DNA from: Mucilaginibacter sp.
GTDB taxonomy: Bacteria > Bacteroidota > Bacteroidia > Sphingobacteriales > Sphingobacteriaceae
Assembly (NCBI RefSeq): GCF_028288225.1
Contig: NZ_JAQBOC010000017.1
Coordinates: forward strand, 62,001-126,000
Direction: 5' to 3'
DNA length: 64,000 bases
How positions within the stretch are numbered: position 1 is the first letter of the stretch; every line of letters begins with the position of its first letter. The notes under the pieces were generated by a model. The model did no database searches. It was not told the DNA's origin and saw only the letters and a list, made by a program, of their open reading frames with translations. The position numbers and the translations under genes are program-made. Of this stretch, positions 33,562 through 42,126 are shown piece by piece.

Positions 33562-34311
33562 ATGTACATTATTCCTGCAATTGATATTTTGAACAAAAAG
33601 GTGGTGCGGTTACGTGAAGGCGACTACCAACAGGTTACAGAATATGATGTTTCCTTAGAGGAAATGATAGAAAAATATCAATCGAACGGCACTAACTTCA
33701 TTCACATTATTGATCTAAACGGCGCAAAAAACGATTTCTCTAACCAGGAATATCTTTTTAATGTGATCCATAAAACAGACATGAAAGTTCAATATGGCGG
33801 CGGGATCCGCAGTATTGAAAAAGTTAAAGAGCTAATAGATTCGGGTGTTCATCGTGTTATTGTAGGCACACAGGCCCTTACCAATCCGTCATTTTTACCT
33901 GAACTTAGCAGGGAAGTTTGCGGCCGGGATAAGTGCTCAGACCAGGTGGTTATTGCCATTGATGTGCTGGATGAGGTAATTAAATACTCTGGCTGGATGG
34001 AAAGTTCACCTATTAAACTAAAGGATTATGTTGATAAATGCCTTCAGCTGGGTTTCTTTAGATTTTTATGTACCGATATTAATAAAGATGGCAAACTTGG
34101 CGGTGCAGGTATTGATCTGTATAGAAAACTACTGGATCATTCTCCCTTTATAAAATTAATCGCATCAGGCGGAGTTAGCTCAATGGCTGATGTTGAGCAA
34201 TTAAGCCATATAAAAGTTGAATCGTGCGTAGTGGGTAAAGCCATTTATGAAGGACATATTACTGTTGAAGAAGTGAAGGAATGGAACCTTTCTTCTTTAA
34301 TATCAATTTAA
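33562..34311 (+). CDS. hisA: ProFAR isomerase
   Basis: 249-residue (beta/alpha)8-barrel that isomerises the phosphoribosyl-formimino intermediate between HisI and HisF. N-terminus YIIPAIDILNKKVVRL with the catalytic Asp, EGDYQQVT, FIHIIDLNGAKND, the phosphate-binding GGGIRSI and the second half IDVLDEV, TDINKDGKLGGAG and ASGGVSSM are all visible. 4 bases after hisH. Directly after its stop lies the first arm of the second twin palindrome. Confidence 0.95.
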   Translation: MYIIPAIDILNKKVVRLREGDYQQVTEYDVSLEEMIEKYQSNGTNFIHIIDLNGAKNDFSNQEYLFNVIHKTDMKVQYGGGIRSIEKVKELIDSGVHRVIVGTQALTNPSFLPELSREVCGRDKCSDQVVIAIDVLDEVIKYSGWMESSPIKLKDYVDKCLQLGFFRFLCTDINKDGKLGGAGIDLYRKLLDHSPFIKLIASGGVSSMADVEQLSHIKVESCVVGKAIYEGHITVEEVKEWNLSSLISI

Positions 34312-34312
34312 G

Positions 34313-34426
34313 AGGCCCCTTACCCCCTAAAGGGGGAAGATAATCCGATATAAAAAATAATTACCGAAGACAATTGAATACAATTGAACAAACGCTTAGC
34401 TCCCCCTTTAGGGGGTCGGGGGGCCT
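34313..34426. repeat. Twin inverted palindromes spanning the hisA end and hisF start
   Basis: Second copy of the twin element: arm 1 at 34313-34339, arm 2 in inverse orientation at 34400-34426, 60 bases apart. Both share CCCCCTAAAGGGGG with the hisD/hisC copy. Arm 1 begins two bases after the hisA stop, arm 2 is read as SSPFRGSGG at the start of HisF. The only usable hisF start codon, TTG at 34374, is in the loop. Confidence 0.85.
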
Positions 34427-35180
34427 AACAAAGCGAATAATCCCTTGTCTGGATGTAAAGGACGGGCGTACCGTGAAAGGCGTAAACTTCGTCGATTTGC
34501 GTGATGCCGGCGACCCGGTTGAGCTTGCGTGGAACTATTCACAGCAGGGGGCCGATGAGTTGGTGTTCCTTGATATTACAGCTACTGTTGAGCGCCGTAA
34601 AACAATGGTTGAGCTTGTTAAGGCGGTAGCAAGGCAAATAAATATCCCTTTCACAATTGGTGGCGGTATCAATGAAATTGCAGATGCTGATGCGCTTTTA
34701 AATGCCGGAGCTGACAAGATCTCCATTAATTCGGCTGCCGTACGGAACCCTGCTTTAATTGATGAACTGGCTAAGGCATTTGGTGTTCAGTTTGTGGTAA
34801 TTGCGGTTGACACAAGAGTTATTGCTGGTAAAAATATTGTACACTTAAATGGAGGTAGACTGCCAACTGAAAAAGAAACATTGAATTGGATCCTTGAGGC
34901 TGAAAGCCGGGGTGCCGGGGAGATCCTCTTAACTTCTATGGATCATGACGGCACAAAGGCAGGCTTTGACAATCGTTTTTTAAAACAGGTAAATAGTGCG
35001 GTAAATATCCCTGTAATTGCTTCGGGCGGCGCAGGCTCAGTACAGCATTTTGTTGATGTATTTGAGCAAAGCAAGGTTGATGCGGCATTGGCCGCATCAG
35101 TATTTCATTATGGTGAAATCTTGATACCAGATTTGAAAAAGATATTAAAACAGAATAATATTGAGGTAAGGGAAATATAG
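34374..35180 (+). CDS. hisF: Imidazole glycerol phosphate synthase, cyclase subunit
   Basis: (beta/alpha)8-barrel cyclase working with HisH. The family core starts at [20 protein letters not shown], with the catalytic Asp, and ends normally after 268 residues in this frame. The usual ATG just before LTKRI is absent: the codon there is GGC, part of a palindrome. The frame is open back to a TAA at 34341, and the only ATG, GTG or TTG codon is TTG at 34374, giving an N-terminal extension [17 protein letters not shown] encoded partly by the palindrome. Second catalytic Asp region [10 protein letters not shown] is intact. A weak TTG start in a potential hairpin loop may limit expression. Confidence 0.93.
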   Translation: MNTIEQTLSSPFRGSGGLTKRIIPCLDVKDGRTVKGVNFVDLRDAGDPVELAWNYSQQGADELVFLDITATVERRKTMVELVKAVARQINIPFTIGGGINEIADADALLNAGADKISINSAAVRNPALIDELAKAFGVQFVVIAVDTRVIAGKNIVHLNGGRLPTEKETLNWILEAESRGAGEILLTSMDHDGTKAGFDNRFLKQVNSAVNIPVIASGGAGSVQHFVDVFEQSKVDAALAASVFHYGEILIPDLKKILKQNNIEVREI

Positions 35181-35197
35181 TTCCATCTCGCATTCCC

Positions 35198-35221
35198 GTT
35201 GGCTGTGTCTTCACAGCCAAC
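35198..35221 (+). promoter_or_regulatory. Hairpin in the hisF-hisIE gap
   Basis: GTTGGCTGTG and CACAGCCAAC form a perfect 10-bp stem with a TCTT loop. It is followed by a second imperfect one (CTGCCCGTG and CACAGGCAG, about 35243-35264). No T-run after the first. It may affect RNA stability or processing within the operon, or be a gap-filling repeat. Confidence 0.55.
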
Positions 35222-35279
35222 TTTCAAATAACATTATACATGCTGCCCGTGGAGACACAGGCAGGGGTGAAAAAAAAAT

Positions 35280-35867
35280 ATGAACATCGATTTCAACAAA
35301 ACGGGCGGACTGATACCTGTTATTATACAGGATGAGCAAACGCTGGAAGTGCTGATGCTTGGCTATATGAACCAGGAAGCATATGATAAAACTTTACAGG
35401 AGAATATAGTAACCTTCTTTTCCCGTTCAAAAAACAGGCTTTGGACAAAAGGCGAAACAAGCAACAACTTTCTGCATGTAAAAAGCATAGATCTTGATTG
35501 CGATAATGACACCCTGCTCATTAAAGTTAAAGCAGATGGCCCAACTTGCCATACAGGTTCGCGCAGTTGCTTTAAAACAAAATATAATCAGAATTTTATA
35601 TTGCAATTAGAAGCCATAGTTGCCGACAGATACCAAAACCCGCAGGAAGGATCGTACATAAATAAACTCCGCACGAAAGGCTTAAATAAAATTGCACAAA
35701 AGGTTGGTGAAGAGGGTGTTGAAACTGTTATTGCCGCACTTGCCGAAACTGAAACCGATTTAATTAATGAATCATCTGACCTAATTTTTCACTTGCTTGT
35801 TTTGCTTCGCGAAAAGGGTTTAAGCCTGGAGCAGATAGCTAAGAATTTAGAGGAAAGACATAAATAA
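35280..35867 (+). CDS. hisIE: Bifunctional PR-AMP cyclohydrolase / PR-ATP pyrophosphatase
   Basis: 195 residues carrying out steps 2 and 3 of histidine synthesis. HisI half: LMLGYMNQEAYDKT, FFSRSKNRLWTKGETSNN, DCDNDTLLIKVKADGPTCHT with the Zn and Mg ligands. HisE half: QKVGEEGVETVIAALAE and SDLIFHLLVLLREKGL, the MazG-like metal-binding motif. Last gene of the his pathway set. About 100 bases with two hairpins separate it from hisF. Confidence 0.95.
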   Translation: MNIDFNKTGGLIPVIIQDEQTLEVLMLGYMNQEAYDKTLQENIVTFFSRSKNRLWTKGETSNNFLHVKSIDLDCDNDTLLIKVKADGPTCHTGSRSCFKTKYNQNFILQLEAIVADRYQNPQEGSYINKLRTKGLNKIAQKVGEEGVETVIAALAETETDLINESSDLIFHLLVLLREKGLSLEQIAKNLEERHK

Positions 35868-35938
35868 GTTAATAGTCGATAGTCCATAGCAAGTTATGGG
35901 TGGCTATGGACTATCGACCATGTACCATCGACTAAAAA
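35868..35938. repeat. Inverted word repeat after hisIE
   Basis: TCGATAGTCCATAGC (35876-35890) is the exact reverse complement of GCTATGGACTATCGA (35903-35917), a 15-bp stem; TAGTCGA and TCGACTA extend the pattern outward. It fills the gap from the hisIE stop to the WD40 ATG. No T-run, so it is not a typical terminator. Confidence 0.8.
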
Positions 35939-35939
35939 T

Positions 35940-36848
35940 ATGACCGTAGAAAAAACAGCTGAACTAACCGGCCACGGCAATCCCATATTTACGCTTGAGC
36001 TTTCGCAAAAGCCCGGGATCTTGTTTACCGGAGGCAATGACAAGGGTCTGGTGGAATGGAGTTTGAAGGATAATGCTTTTATAAAAGTGATGTTTCCGGT
36101 TGCTACTTCTATATATGCAATTCACGGATCCGCTAATTTCCCACTTTTGTTCACGGGTTTACGCAATGGTGATGTTTTAGTGTTTGATTTTTTAAAGCAG
36201 CAATTACTTCCTCCGCTTAAACATCATCAAAAACCAATATTTGATGTTAAATCTGTTAGTCATAAGCAGGAGTTATTAGTTGCGTCAGAAGACGGGACTG
36301 TATCCATCTGGAGCCTCGATACATTGGCGATGCTGCACGTTGTTAAAATTTCGGACGATACAGTAAGATGCATCAGTATATCTCCTGATGAAAAGCAGGT
36401 GGCATTTGGCTGTCGCAATAATCAGATCCATATTTATAATTTGGAAGATTATGCCCTGCTTAAAACCTTACATGGGCATACCATGTCTGTTTTCTCACTG
36501 CAATATGCTCCTGATGGCCGGTTCCTGGTATCAGGCGGGCGCGATGCCCAGGTAAAAATATGGGATACAGCTTCTTATAACCTCGTATATAACATCCCAG
36601 CTCACTTATTTGCTGTAAACAGCATAGTTTTTCATGCTTCCCTTCCCTACTTTGCTACAGGAAGCATGGATAAAAGTATAAAAATATGGGGGGCAGATGA
36701 TTTTAAATTGTACAAAATTATCAGCCGTGAAAAAGGGTACGCGGGTCACCAGTTATCCATAAATAAGCTTGCATGGAACAGCAATCAGCTGATATCTGTT
36801 AGCGATGATAAAAAAGTAATTGTATGGGATATTGATTTTGACAGTTAA
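35940..36848 (+). CDS. WD40 repeat protein
   Basis: 302-residue cytoplasmic beta-propeller with about seven WD repeats. Clear repeat ends: KGLVEWSL, GTVSIWSLD, NQIHIYNLED, AQVKIWDT, KSIKIWGADD and KKVIVWDIDF; GH dipeptides before strands (LHGHTMSVFSLQYAPDGRFL). No signal peptide, no other domain. WD40 propellers are scaffolds for protein assembly. It follows the his operon in the same direction, separated by a 71-base gap-filling repeat, so it may be read from the same transcript. Role unknown. Its 3' end overlaps the next convergent gene by 4 bases. Confidence 0.9.
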   Translation: MTVEKTAELTGHGNPIFTLELSQKPGILFTGGNDKGLVEWSLKDNAFIKVMFPVATSIYAIHGSANFPLLFTGLRNGDVLVFDFLKQQLLPPLKHHQKPIFDVKSVSHKQELLVASEDGTVSIWSLDTLAMLHVVKISDDTVRCISISPDEKQVAFGCRNNQIHIYNLEDYALLKTLHGHTMSVFSLQYAPDGRFLVSGGRDAQVKIWDTASYNLVYNIPAHLFAVNSIVFHASLPYFATGSMDKSIKIWGADDFKLYKIISREKGYAGHQLSINKLAWNSNQLISVSDDKKVIVWDIDFDS

Positions 36849-37606
36849 AATATTCTTTTAACCGTTGTTAATTTATGGGTATACCGCTTTTGATCTTCTG
36901 AATAAATACCCTTTTCATCAATTGTATCTATTTTAACCTTACCAGAAGCATGAATAATCCGCTCATTATTCAGCATTATACCAACATGTATAATTTTTTC
37001 TTCAGGGTTTTCAAAAAAAGCCAAATCGCCTAGCTGAGCATCATGCAAAGGATTTATATCGTAGCCTTGATCCACCTGCATACAGGCATCACGCAATAAA
37101 TTAATACCTTGCGACCTAAACACTGCCTGTGTAAAACCAGAACAATCAATACCAAAATGTGTGCGCCCACCCCATAAATAAGGTGTATTTAAAAAGGAGG
37201 TAGCGGTAACAGCCATATTTTCCGTTTCACCGATTTCTCCTATTATTTCAAACTTTTCATCGCCTATACGGCAGGTTGTGCCTTCTAAAAAGGAAAGGCA
37301 ACTACCCATGGGAAGATATAATATGCTGTTGTTGGTTATTTTCCAGGCCTGTGTTACAGCCCGATGGGTTATTGGAGGCGGCGTTTGTTTAATCCGTTTG
37401 TGCGCCAGGTGGCCAAGCATATTAAACTGCAATCGCCCTATCCAACCCGGGTAATCATCAAGTGAGGTTACAATTTTAACCCAGTTATCTTTCCATTCAG
37501 CAATTTCAAATGTTTCGCCAAATAAAATCTGCGAAACCTGCTCACTCCTATCGTTAGCTTCGGCCCGTAGTGGGATGACAGAAAGATTGCAAATACCGTA
37601 TTCCAT
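36845..37606 (-). CDS. SH3 and NlpC/P60 domain peptidase
   Basis: 253 residues. N-terminal bacterial SH3 part (CNLSVIPLRAEANDRSEQVS, then WVKIVTSLDDYPGWI), second SH3-like part in the middle, and a C-terminal NlpC/P60 domain: NTPYLWGGRTHFGIDCSGFT with the catalytic Cys, HVGIMLNNERIIHASG with the His. The architecture matches gamma-D-glutamyl-L-diamino acid endopeptidases used in murein peptide recycling. No signal peptide is seen, so it may be cytoplasmic and handle imported muropeptides. It ends convergently on the WD40 gene. Confidence 0.88.
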   Translation of the reverse strand: MEYGICNLSVIPLRAEANDRSEQVSQILFGETFEIAEWKDNWVKIVTSLDDYPGWIGRLQFNMLGHLAHKRIKQTPPPITHRAVTQAWKITNNSILYLPMGSCLSFLEGTTCRIGDEKFEIIGEIGETENMAVTATSFLNTPYLWGGRTHFGIDCSGFTQAVFRSQGINLLRDACMQVDQGYDINPLHDAQLGDLAFFENPEEKIIHVGIMLNNERIIHASGKVKIDTIDEKGIYSEDQKRYTHKLTTVKRIF

Positions 37607-37653
37607 ATAAATCAGGCTGTGTACGAAACAGCAGGTTTAATGTTTCGCCGTAC

Positions 37654-37693
37654 AAAAAAAGGGGAAAGTATTATTATACTGTCCCCTTTTTTT
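37654..37693. terminator. Terminator at the ferredoxin gene end
   Basis: AAAAAAAGGGGA (37654-37665) and TCCCCTTTTTTT (37682-37693) form a 12-bp perfect stem with A- and T-tracts on either side, so it could work in both directions. It lies just after the 3' end of the ferredoxin gene (minus strand) and upstream of the NlpC gene start. A second hairpin, GAAACA and TGTTTC, lies directly beside it (37625-37646). Confidence 0.75.
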
Positions 37694-37709
37694 AATTGTA
37701 ACAGACTTG

Positions 37710-38063
37710 TTACTCACCCATGTGAAGCCATTCTTTTTTGGCCAATAACTCATCTTTTGTTTCGCGTATATCTTCATCATCCACACAGCAATCTACCGGG
37801 CACACAGCGGCACATTGAGGTTCATCATGAAAGCCTACACATTCAGTACATTTATCGGGAACTATATAATAGATATCATCAGATAACGCAGCCTGTGTTT
37901 CTTCGGCGCTCAATGTATTACCATCGCCAAAATCAATAATGCCCTTTAATCCTGTGCCGTCAGAAAAACGCCATGCGGCGCCGGCATCATAAATAGCATT
38001 ATTAGGGCATTCCGGTTCACAAGCTCCGCAATTTATACATTCATCGGTGATTTTAATCGCCAT
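37710..38063 (-). CDS. Two-cluster ferredoxin (4Fe-4S dicluster)
   Basis: 117-residue soluble electron carrier. Cluster motifs: CINCGACEPECPNNAIYD near the N-terminus and CTECVGFHDEPQCAAVCPVD further on, with an 8-residue insert in the second typical of Alvin/2[4Fe-4S]-type ferredoxins. The stretch between (DGTGLKGIIDFGDGNTLSAE) is an extra loop usual in Bacteroidota homologues. Divergent from the acyl-CoA reductase gene with back-to-back promoter cores. Partner enzymes are not visible. Confidence 0.9.
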   Translation of the reverse strand: MAIKITDECINCGACEPECPNNAIYDAGAAWRFSDGTGLKGIIDFGDGNTLSAEETQAALSDDIYYIVPDKCTECVGFHDEPQCAAVCPVDCCVDDEDIRETKDELLAKKEWLHMGE

Positions 38064-38089
38064 AGTTCTTTATATCTTATAATCTCAAT

Positions 38090-38124
38090 TAACTTTGCCT
38101 GCAATTAACAAACATGCAAATATA
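38090..38124. promoter_or_regulatory. Divergent promoter cores between ferredoxin and acyl-CoA reductase genes
   Basis: Plus strand: TAACTTTG at 38090-38097, 67 bases before the reductase ATG. Minus strand: TATATTTG at 38117-38124, 53 bases before the ferredoxin ATG. Both match TAnnTTTG exactly; they are only 19 bases apart, so polymerases may compete. Confidence 0.55.
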
Positions 38125-38164
38125 ACAAAAAAAGATTTTAAGGGTTTCAATCCTTACCATATAT

Positions 38165-39190
38165 ATGTCAAAATTTCATAAAACAAGGCTAATAGAACTA
38201 TTTACTGAACTGGGAATACAATTATCTGATCCAAACAAAGAGCTTTCAGCTATAATAAGCAGCGAAAAACAATACAACGCATGGTTTACACCCGAAAGTG
38301 TAAGTGAAGCTGTAACAGCTATCGGAAAAATGTTAAACAAAGCTGATTTAACACAATGGCTTAACAGCTATAACTTTAGCGAAAACAAGCCTATTAAAAA
38401 GATTGGCCTGATATTAGCCGGAAATATCCCTTTAGTTGGATTTCATGACGTGTTATGTGTGCTTGTAACCGGGAATTTTGCCCTGATAAAATCATCATCA
38501 CAAGATTCACGACTCATAAAACACATCCTGCAAATGTTGGTTAATATTGAGCCGTCTTTTAGCGGTCAATATAGTTTTGTTGAAAGGCTTGAAAGTTTCG
38601 ATGCCGTCATTGCCACCGGCAGTAATAATACTTCGCGTTATTTTGATTATTACTTTGGCAAGGTGCCCAACATTATCCGAAAAAACCGTAACAGCGTGGC
38701 CTTGCTAACCGGTAATGAAACGGCAGAGCAACTATATAAGTTAGGGCATGATATTTTTGATTATTTCGGCCTTGGCTGTCGGAATGTATCAAAGTTGATT
38801 GTACCCAAAGGTTATAATTTTAATTTCTTTTTTGAGTCGATAGAAGTTTACCAGCCTATCATCCATCATAATAAATACAACAATAATTACGGTTATAACA
38901 GGTCAATTTACCTGGTGGGAAATGAACAGCACCTTGATAATGGGTTCCTGCTGTTAAAAGAATACCCCGCGTTAGCTTCTCCTCTGGCTGTACTATTTTA
39001 TGAATATTATGATGACCTTGAATCGGCACAAAACCTGTTACAACAACAAAGTGATAATATACAATGTATAGTCAGCACTGCGCCATTAACGATAACTAAC
39101 CAGGTAGTTGATTTCGGCATGAGCCAGCAGCCTGCGCTGTGGGATTACGCTGATAATGTCGATACGATGGAGTTCCTTGTGACGTTGTAA
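38165..39190 (+). CDS. Acyl-CoA reductase (LuxC-like)
   Basis: 341 residues resembling the LuxC acyl-CoA reductase family, which makes fatty aldehydes from acyl thioesters with NADPH. Landmarks: KIGLILAGNIPLVGFHDVL, GNFALIKSSSQDSRLI, AVIATGSNNTSRYFDYYF, RKNRNSVALLTGNE and FDYFGLGCRNVSKLIVPKG, whose Cys is in the position of the catalytic thiol. No aldehyde-using luciferase is around. Paired divergently with a ferredoxin gene, an arrangement I recall from related Bacteroidota. The physiological substrate is open. Confidence 0.82.
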   Translation: MSKFHKTRLIELFTELGIQLSDPNKELSAIISSEKQYNAWFTPESVSEAVTAIGKMLNKADLTQWLNSYNFSENKPIKKIGLILAGNIPLVGFHDVLCVLVTGNFALIKSSSQDSRLIKHILQMLVNIEPSFSGQYSFVERLESFDAVIATGSNNTSRYFDYYFGKVPNIIRKNRNSVALLTGNETAEQLYKLGHDIFDYFGLGCRNVSKLIVPKGYNFNFFFESIEVYQPIIHHNKYNNNYGYNRSIYLVGNEQHLDNGFLLLKEYPALASPLAVLFYEYYDDLESAQNLLQQQSDNIQCIVSTAPLTITNQVVDFGMSQQPALWDYADNVDTMEFLVTL

Positions 39191-39262
39191 GGTTGTAAGG
39201 GTTGTAAATTTATTGCCTTTTTAACATCTACAACTTTTACAACATTTACAACCTTTACAACA
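39184..39262. repeat. Inverted word repeat between convergent genes
   Basis: TTGTAAGGTTGTAAGGGTTGTA begins over the reductase stop; the right half holds ACAACTTTTACAACATTTACAACC and so on, its rough complement. The same GTTGTAAGG word family fills the gap at 25226-25358. Between two convergent genes it could act as a terminator in both directions. Confidence 0.75.
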
Positions 39263-39264
39263 AC

Positions 39265-40617
39265 TCAATTCTCCTTCCCTGATAATGTCAAAGCTATTCC
39301 ATTAGGATATGCCTGATATAAAACATAGGTACCTTTATTATCCATAGCAGCGTCAGCCCTTTGCATGCGCTTTCCCTGCCAAATCCATACTTTTTTCCAG
39401 TCAGGAGATACATAGGTTTTTAAGGTTAAAGGCAAGTCATACATTGTTTTATCAAGCGGATTAAAAAGAGATACGGTTATTTTACTATCCTTTTGGTCAC
39501 TTTTAACTTCGGCATGTTCCCGCTCGCGCATATATTTGGTTACATCGCCAAAAGTTGCTATCCATAAATATTCCTGCTGATTTTTTATATATTGAAAATA
39601 TTCGTCAAGCAATGTATGGGACAAAGCCTCGTATCCTAAATTATCAACCCCATGAAATACCAAAACCAGCCATGTATTATTTTTTGCAACAGCGGTATCA
39701 ACCCACGACTGCATCAAAGAAAGTGGTGTTTTGGTAGTAGCGCCGCGCTGCCATTGAATGTAATCTTTATCAGTAGTTCCAGGGGTTTGTTTGCTTGCGC
39801 GATCAATTTCTTTAAGCCATGGCTCGGGCATGCGGTTACGCAGCGCCGGGTAAATTTTGTAGGCAATTTTCATTACCCTTTCATTTTCATAACCATAGGG
39901 TACTTCCGATGAAAAAGTATACTTACCCCCCATCTTGTCCCTTACTTCTTCTTTACTTTTTTCAAGTTCATACTGAATGTTTACCGAATCTAACCCCGGC
40001 ATGCTTGCATGTGTAATGGAATGACTGGCAATCTCGTACCCACGGGCGCCATAGTTTCTTAAATCGTCCCAGGTTAAGCCATTTTCCTGCAATACTTCAT
40101 CACAAGGCTGGTAGCCGGGTTGAAAATCACCCTTGCGCACTTTTTCATAAAGCTCATCCATTACCTTAAAAGCCTCCTCTTGCTTTTTAACATTATCATA
40201 AAGGCTTGCGGCTTTGGTAACATAGGTGATGGTTCCTTTGTAACCTAAGTATCCACCTGCAGAGCAACGCTCCAAAAAATTTTTATCATTTGTAGGGATA
40301 GTTGCGGATTCTTTAATAATAGTTTTTACCGGGCGTCCAATAAACTTACCATGATATTTTGAACCCGGAATGCCGCCTGTTATCACAAAAAAAGTAGCAG
40401 GTAGCTTAAGGCGTTCCATTATGGGCAAAGCATAATTAAACTGGTTTATGGATCCATCATCATAAGTAAGGGAAACCGCTCCTTTTTTTCCGTATTGCCA
40501 CTTTGTTATATCTGTTTTACCAACCGGAGCCTGCTGACCTTTTGAAATAATTACCTGCAAACATAAGCATGTTATAAGAACCAGGCTTTTAAAGGAGATT
40601 TTGATTACTGAATTCAT
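39265..40617 (-). CDS. Secreted polysaccharide deacetylase family protein, large
   Basis: 450 residues with signal peptide MNSVIKISFKSLVLITCLCL ending near SKGQQ. NodB-type domain about residues 35-330: AVSLTYDDGSINQF (catalytic and metal Asp), EIASHSITHASMPG (metal His pair) and SSEVPYGYENE. Between motifs 1 and 2 a long insert (residues 80-190) is present, as in chitooligosaccharide-deacetylase-like enzymes of Bacteroidota. The last 100 residues form a beta-rich accessory domain. An HGVDNLGYE segment near 330 may supply the late His. Substrate unknown. Confidence 0.82.
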   Translation of the reverse strand: MNSVIKISFKSLVLITCLCLQVIISKGQQAPVGKTDITKWQYGKKGAVSLTYDDGSINQFNYALPIMERLKLPATFFVITGGIPGSKYHGKFIGRPVKTIIKESATIPTNDKNFLERCSAGGYLGYKGTITYVTKAASLYDNVKKQEEAFKVMDELYEKVRKGDFQPGYQPCDEVLQENGLTWDDLRNYGARGYEIASHSITHASMPGLDSVNIQYELEKSKEEVRDKMGGKYTFSSEVPYGYENERVMKIAYKIYPALRNRMPEPWLKEIDRASKQTPGTTDKDYIQWQRGATTKTPLSLMQSWVDTAVAKNNTWLVLVFHGVDNLGYEALSHTLLDEYFQYIKNQQEYLWIATFGDVTKYMREREHAEVKSDQKDSKITVSLFNPLDKTMYDLPLTLKTYVSPDWKKVWIWQGKRMQRADAAMDNKGTYVLYQAYPNGIALTLSGKEN

Positions 40618-40698
40618 AATTCAAATTTAACCGAATTACTGAATTTTGCTAACAATAACATGAATATTACATACTAATACTATGGAAATAATCAAAGC

Positions 40699-41139
40699 TT
40701 AACCAATAGATTGATCGTCACTTCCCCATGCAGTAACTATTATATTTCTTGGCCTTGCATTATCGCGGTGCTCACACAGGTAAATACCCTGCCATATGCC
40801 CAGGGCAAGACGTCCGTTACGTACCGGAATAGTTACCGAGCTACCCAATATGGCAGCTTTAAGATGTGCAGGCATATCATCAGGCCCTTCATCATCATGC
40901 TGATAATCCGGATCATTTTCCTTTACAGCTTTATTAAAGTAGGTTTCAAAATCCTTACGTACAGTTGGATCGGCATTTTCATTGATAGTTAAAGATGCCG
41001 ATGTATGCTGAATAAATACCTGGCACACACCTACGGTTAGTTCACTGATCTGTGGCAGTGCCAAAGTAACTTCAGAAGTTATTAAATGAAATCCCCGCTT
41101 TCTCTCCTTAAGCTGCAGTGCCTGCTGATATATTTTCAT
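40699..41139 (-). CDS. YjbQ / UPF0047 family protein
   Basis: 146 residues from the ATG at 41139, which begins MKIYQQALQLKERKRGFHLI as usual in the family; a longer frame from 41247 has an atypical extension and is rejected. Signature: VCQVFIQHTSASLTINENAD and the His/Asp-rich HDDEGPDDMPAHLKAAILG, then RLALGIWQGIYLCEHRDN. YjbQ proteins have weak thiamine-phosphate synthase activity, and the family is labelled secondary thiamine-phosphate synthase. The true role is uncertain. Confidence 0.88.
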   Translation of the reverse strand: MKIYQQALQLKERKRGFHLITSEVTLALPQISELTVGVCQVFIQHTSASLTINENADPTVRKDFETYFNKAVKENDPDYQHDDEGPDDMPAHLKAAILGSSVTIPVRNGRLALGIWQGIYLCEHRDNARPRNIIVTAWGSDDQSIG

Positions 41140-41325
41140 GATAAAATCTAAGTATGTGAATATACAACTAAGTACAATATTTATACCACACGAGGTATTT
41201 TGGGGAGTAACAATTACAATATAATCAGGATCCGTTCTAACAGTCATTATAAACGTTCTTTATACTACCAAACAATCTGTATTCTTTATCTTTACGCTCC
41301 ATTTACACATTATTAATACCAGCTT

Positions 41326-42126
41326 ATGAAAAAATGCTTTTTACTTGTTTTAATGAGTTGTTTATTTTGTGGTGCATTTGCACAAAGTGAGCAAAACTTA
41401 CCCGCCTCAATCGCTAACAGTGGCAAAGTATGGGCTTCACTTTACCAGCAGCGAGCCGCTGAATACAAGGCGCTCTGTTTCCAGGCCTATAACATTGCCA
41501 GGCTACGATTGGATGCCGCTTTAAAGAAACATCATAAAAAACCATTTGCCGTAGTTACTGATATTGATGAGACCTTGCTTGACAATAGCCCTTATGATGC
41601 GCAAAGAGCATTAAACAACGGCGAATTTGATGCTAAAGCATGGAAGGAATGGACAAGCAAAGGCATTTGCGATACAGTCCCCGGGGCACCATCGTTTTTT
41701 AAATATGCGGCTTCAAAAGGAGTAGCTGTTTATTATGTCACAAACCGCGAGGAAGACGAAAGACCGGGAACAATAAAGAACCTTAAATTATACCACTTAC
41801 CTTATGCCGATGATACACATGTAATACTAAAGACAACGTCATCAAGCAAAGAGACACGCCGTTTGAATATTTTAAAAACACACGAGATTGTATTATTGTG
41901 CGGCGATAATCTGCCTGATTTTGATGCTTTATATGATGATCATCCTATAGAAAAAAACAGGCAAGCTCTAACAGAAAAGCTAAAAAGGAAATTTGGCGAT
42001 AAATATATTATAATCCCTAACTTATCATATGGAGATTGGGAAAGCTCAATGTTCAATTATAATTACAAGCTTAGTAACGCACAAAAGGACTCTATAATTA
42101 AAGCCAAAATCAAGATCAATGATTAA
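41326..42126 (+). CDS. 5'-nucleotidase, lipoprotein e(P4) family (class C acid phosphatase)
   Basis: 266-residue secreted HAD phosphatase. Signal MKKCFLLVLMSCLFCGAFAQ; no lipobox Cys at the cleavage site, so it is probably soluble rather than lipid-anchored like Haemophilus e(P4). Motif I is VTDIDETLLDNSPYD (D-x-D-E-T), motif II VTNRE, motif IV LLCGDNLPDFD. Substrate helix KAWKEWTSKG is present. The family dephosphorylates nucleotides and NAD products outside the membrane. The end overlaps the convergent Rossmann gene by 4 bases. Confidence 0.88.
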   Translation: MKKCFLLVLMSCLFCGAFAQSEQNLPASIANSGKVWASLYQQRAAEYKALCFQAYNIARLRLDAALKKHHKKPFAVVTDIDETLLDNSPYDAQRALNNGEFDAKAWKEWTSKGICDTVPGAPSFFKYAASKGVAVYYVTNREEDERPGTIKNLKLYHLPYADDTHVILKTTSSSKETRRLNILKTHEIVLLCGDNLPDFDALYDDHPIEKNRQALTEKLKRKFGDKYIIIPNLSYGDWESSMFNYNYKLSNAQKDSIIKAKIKIND

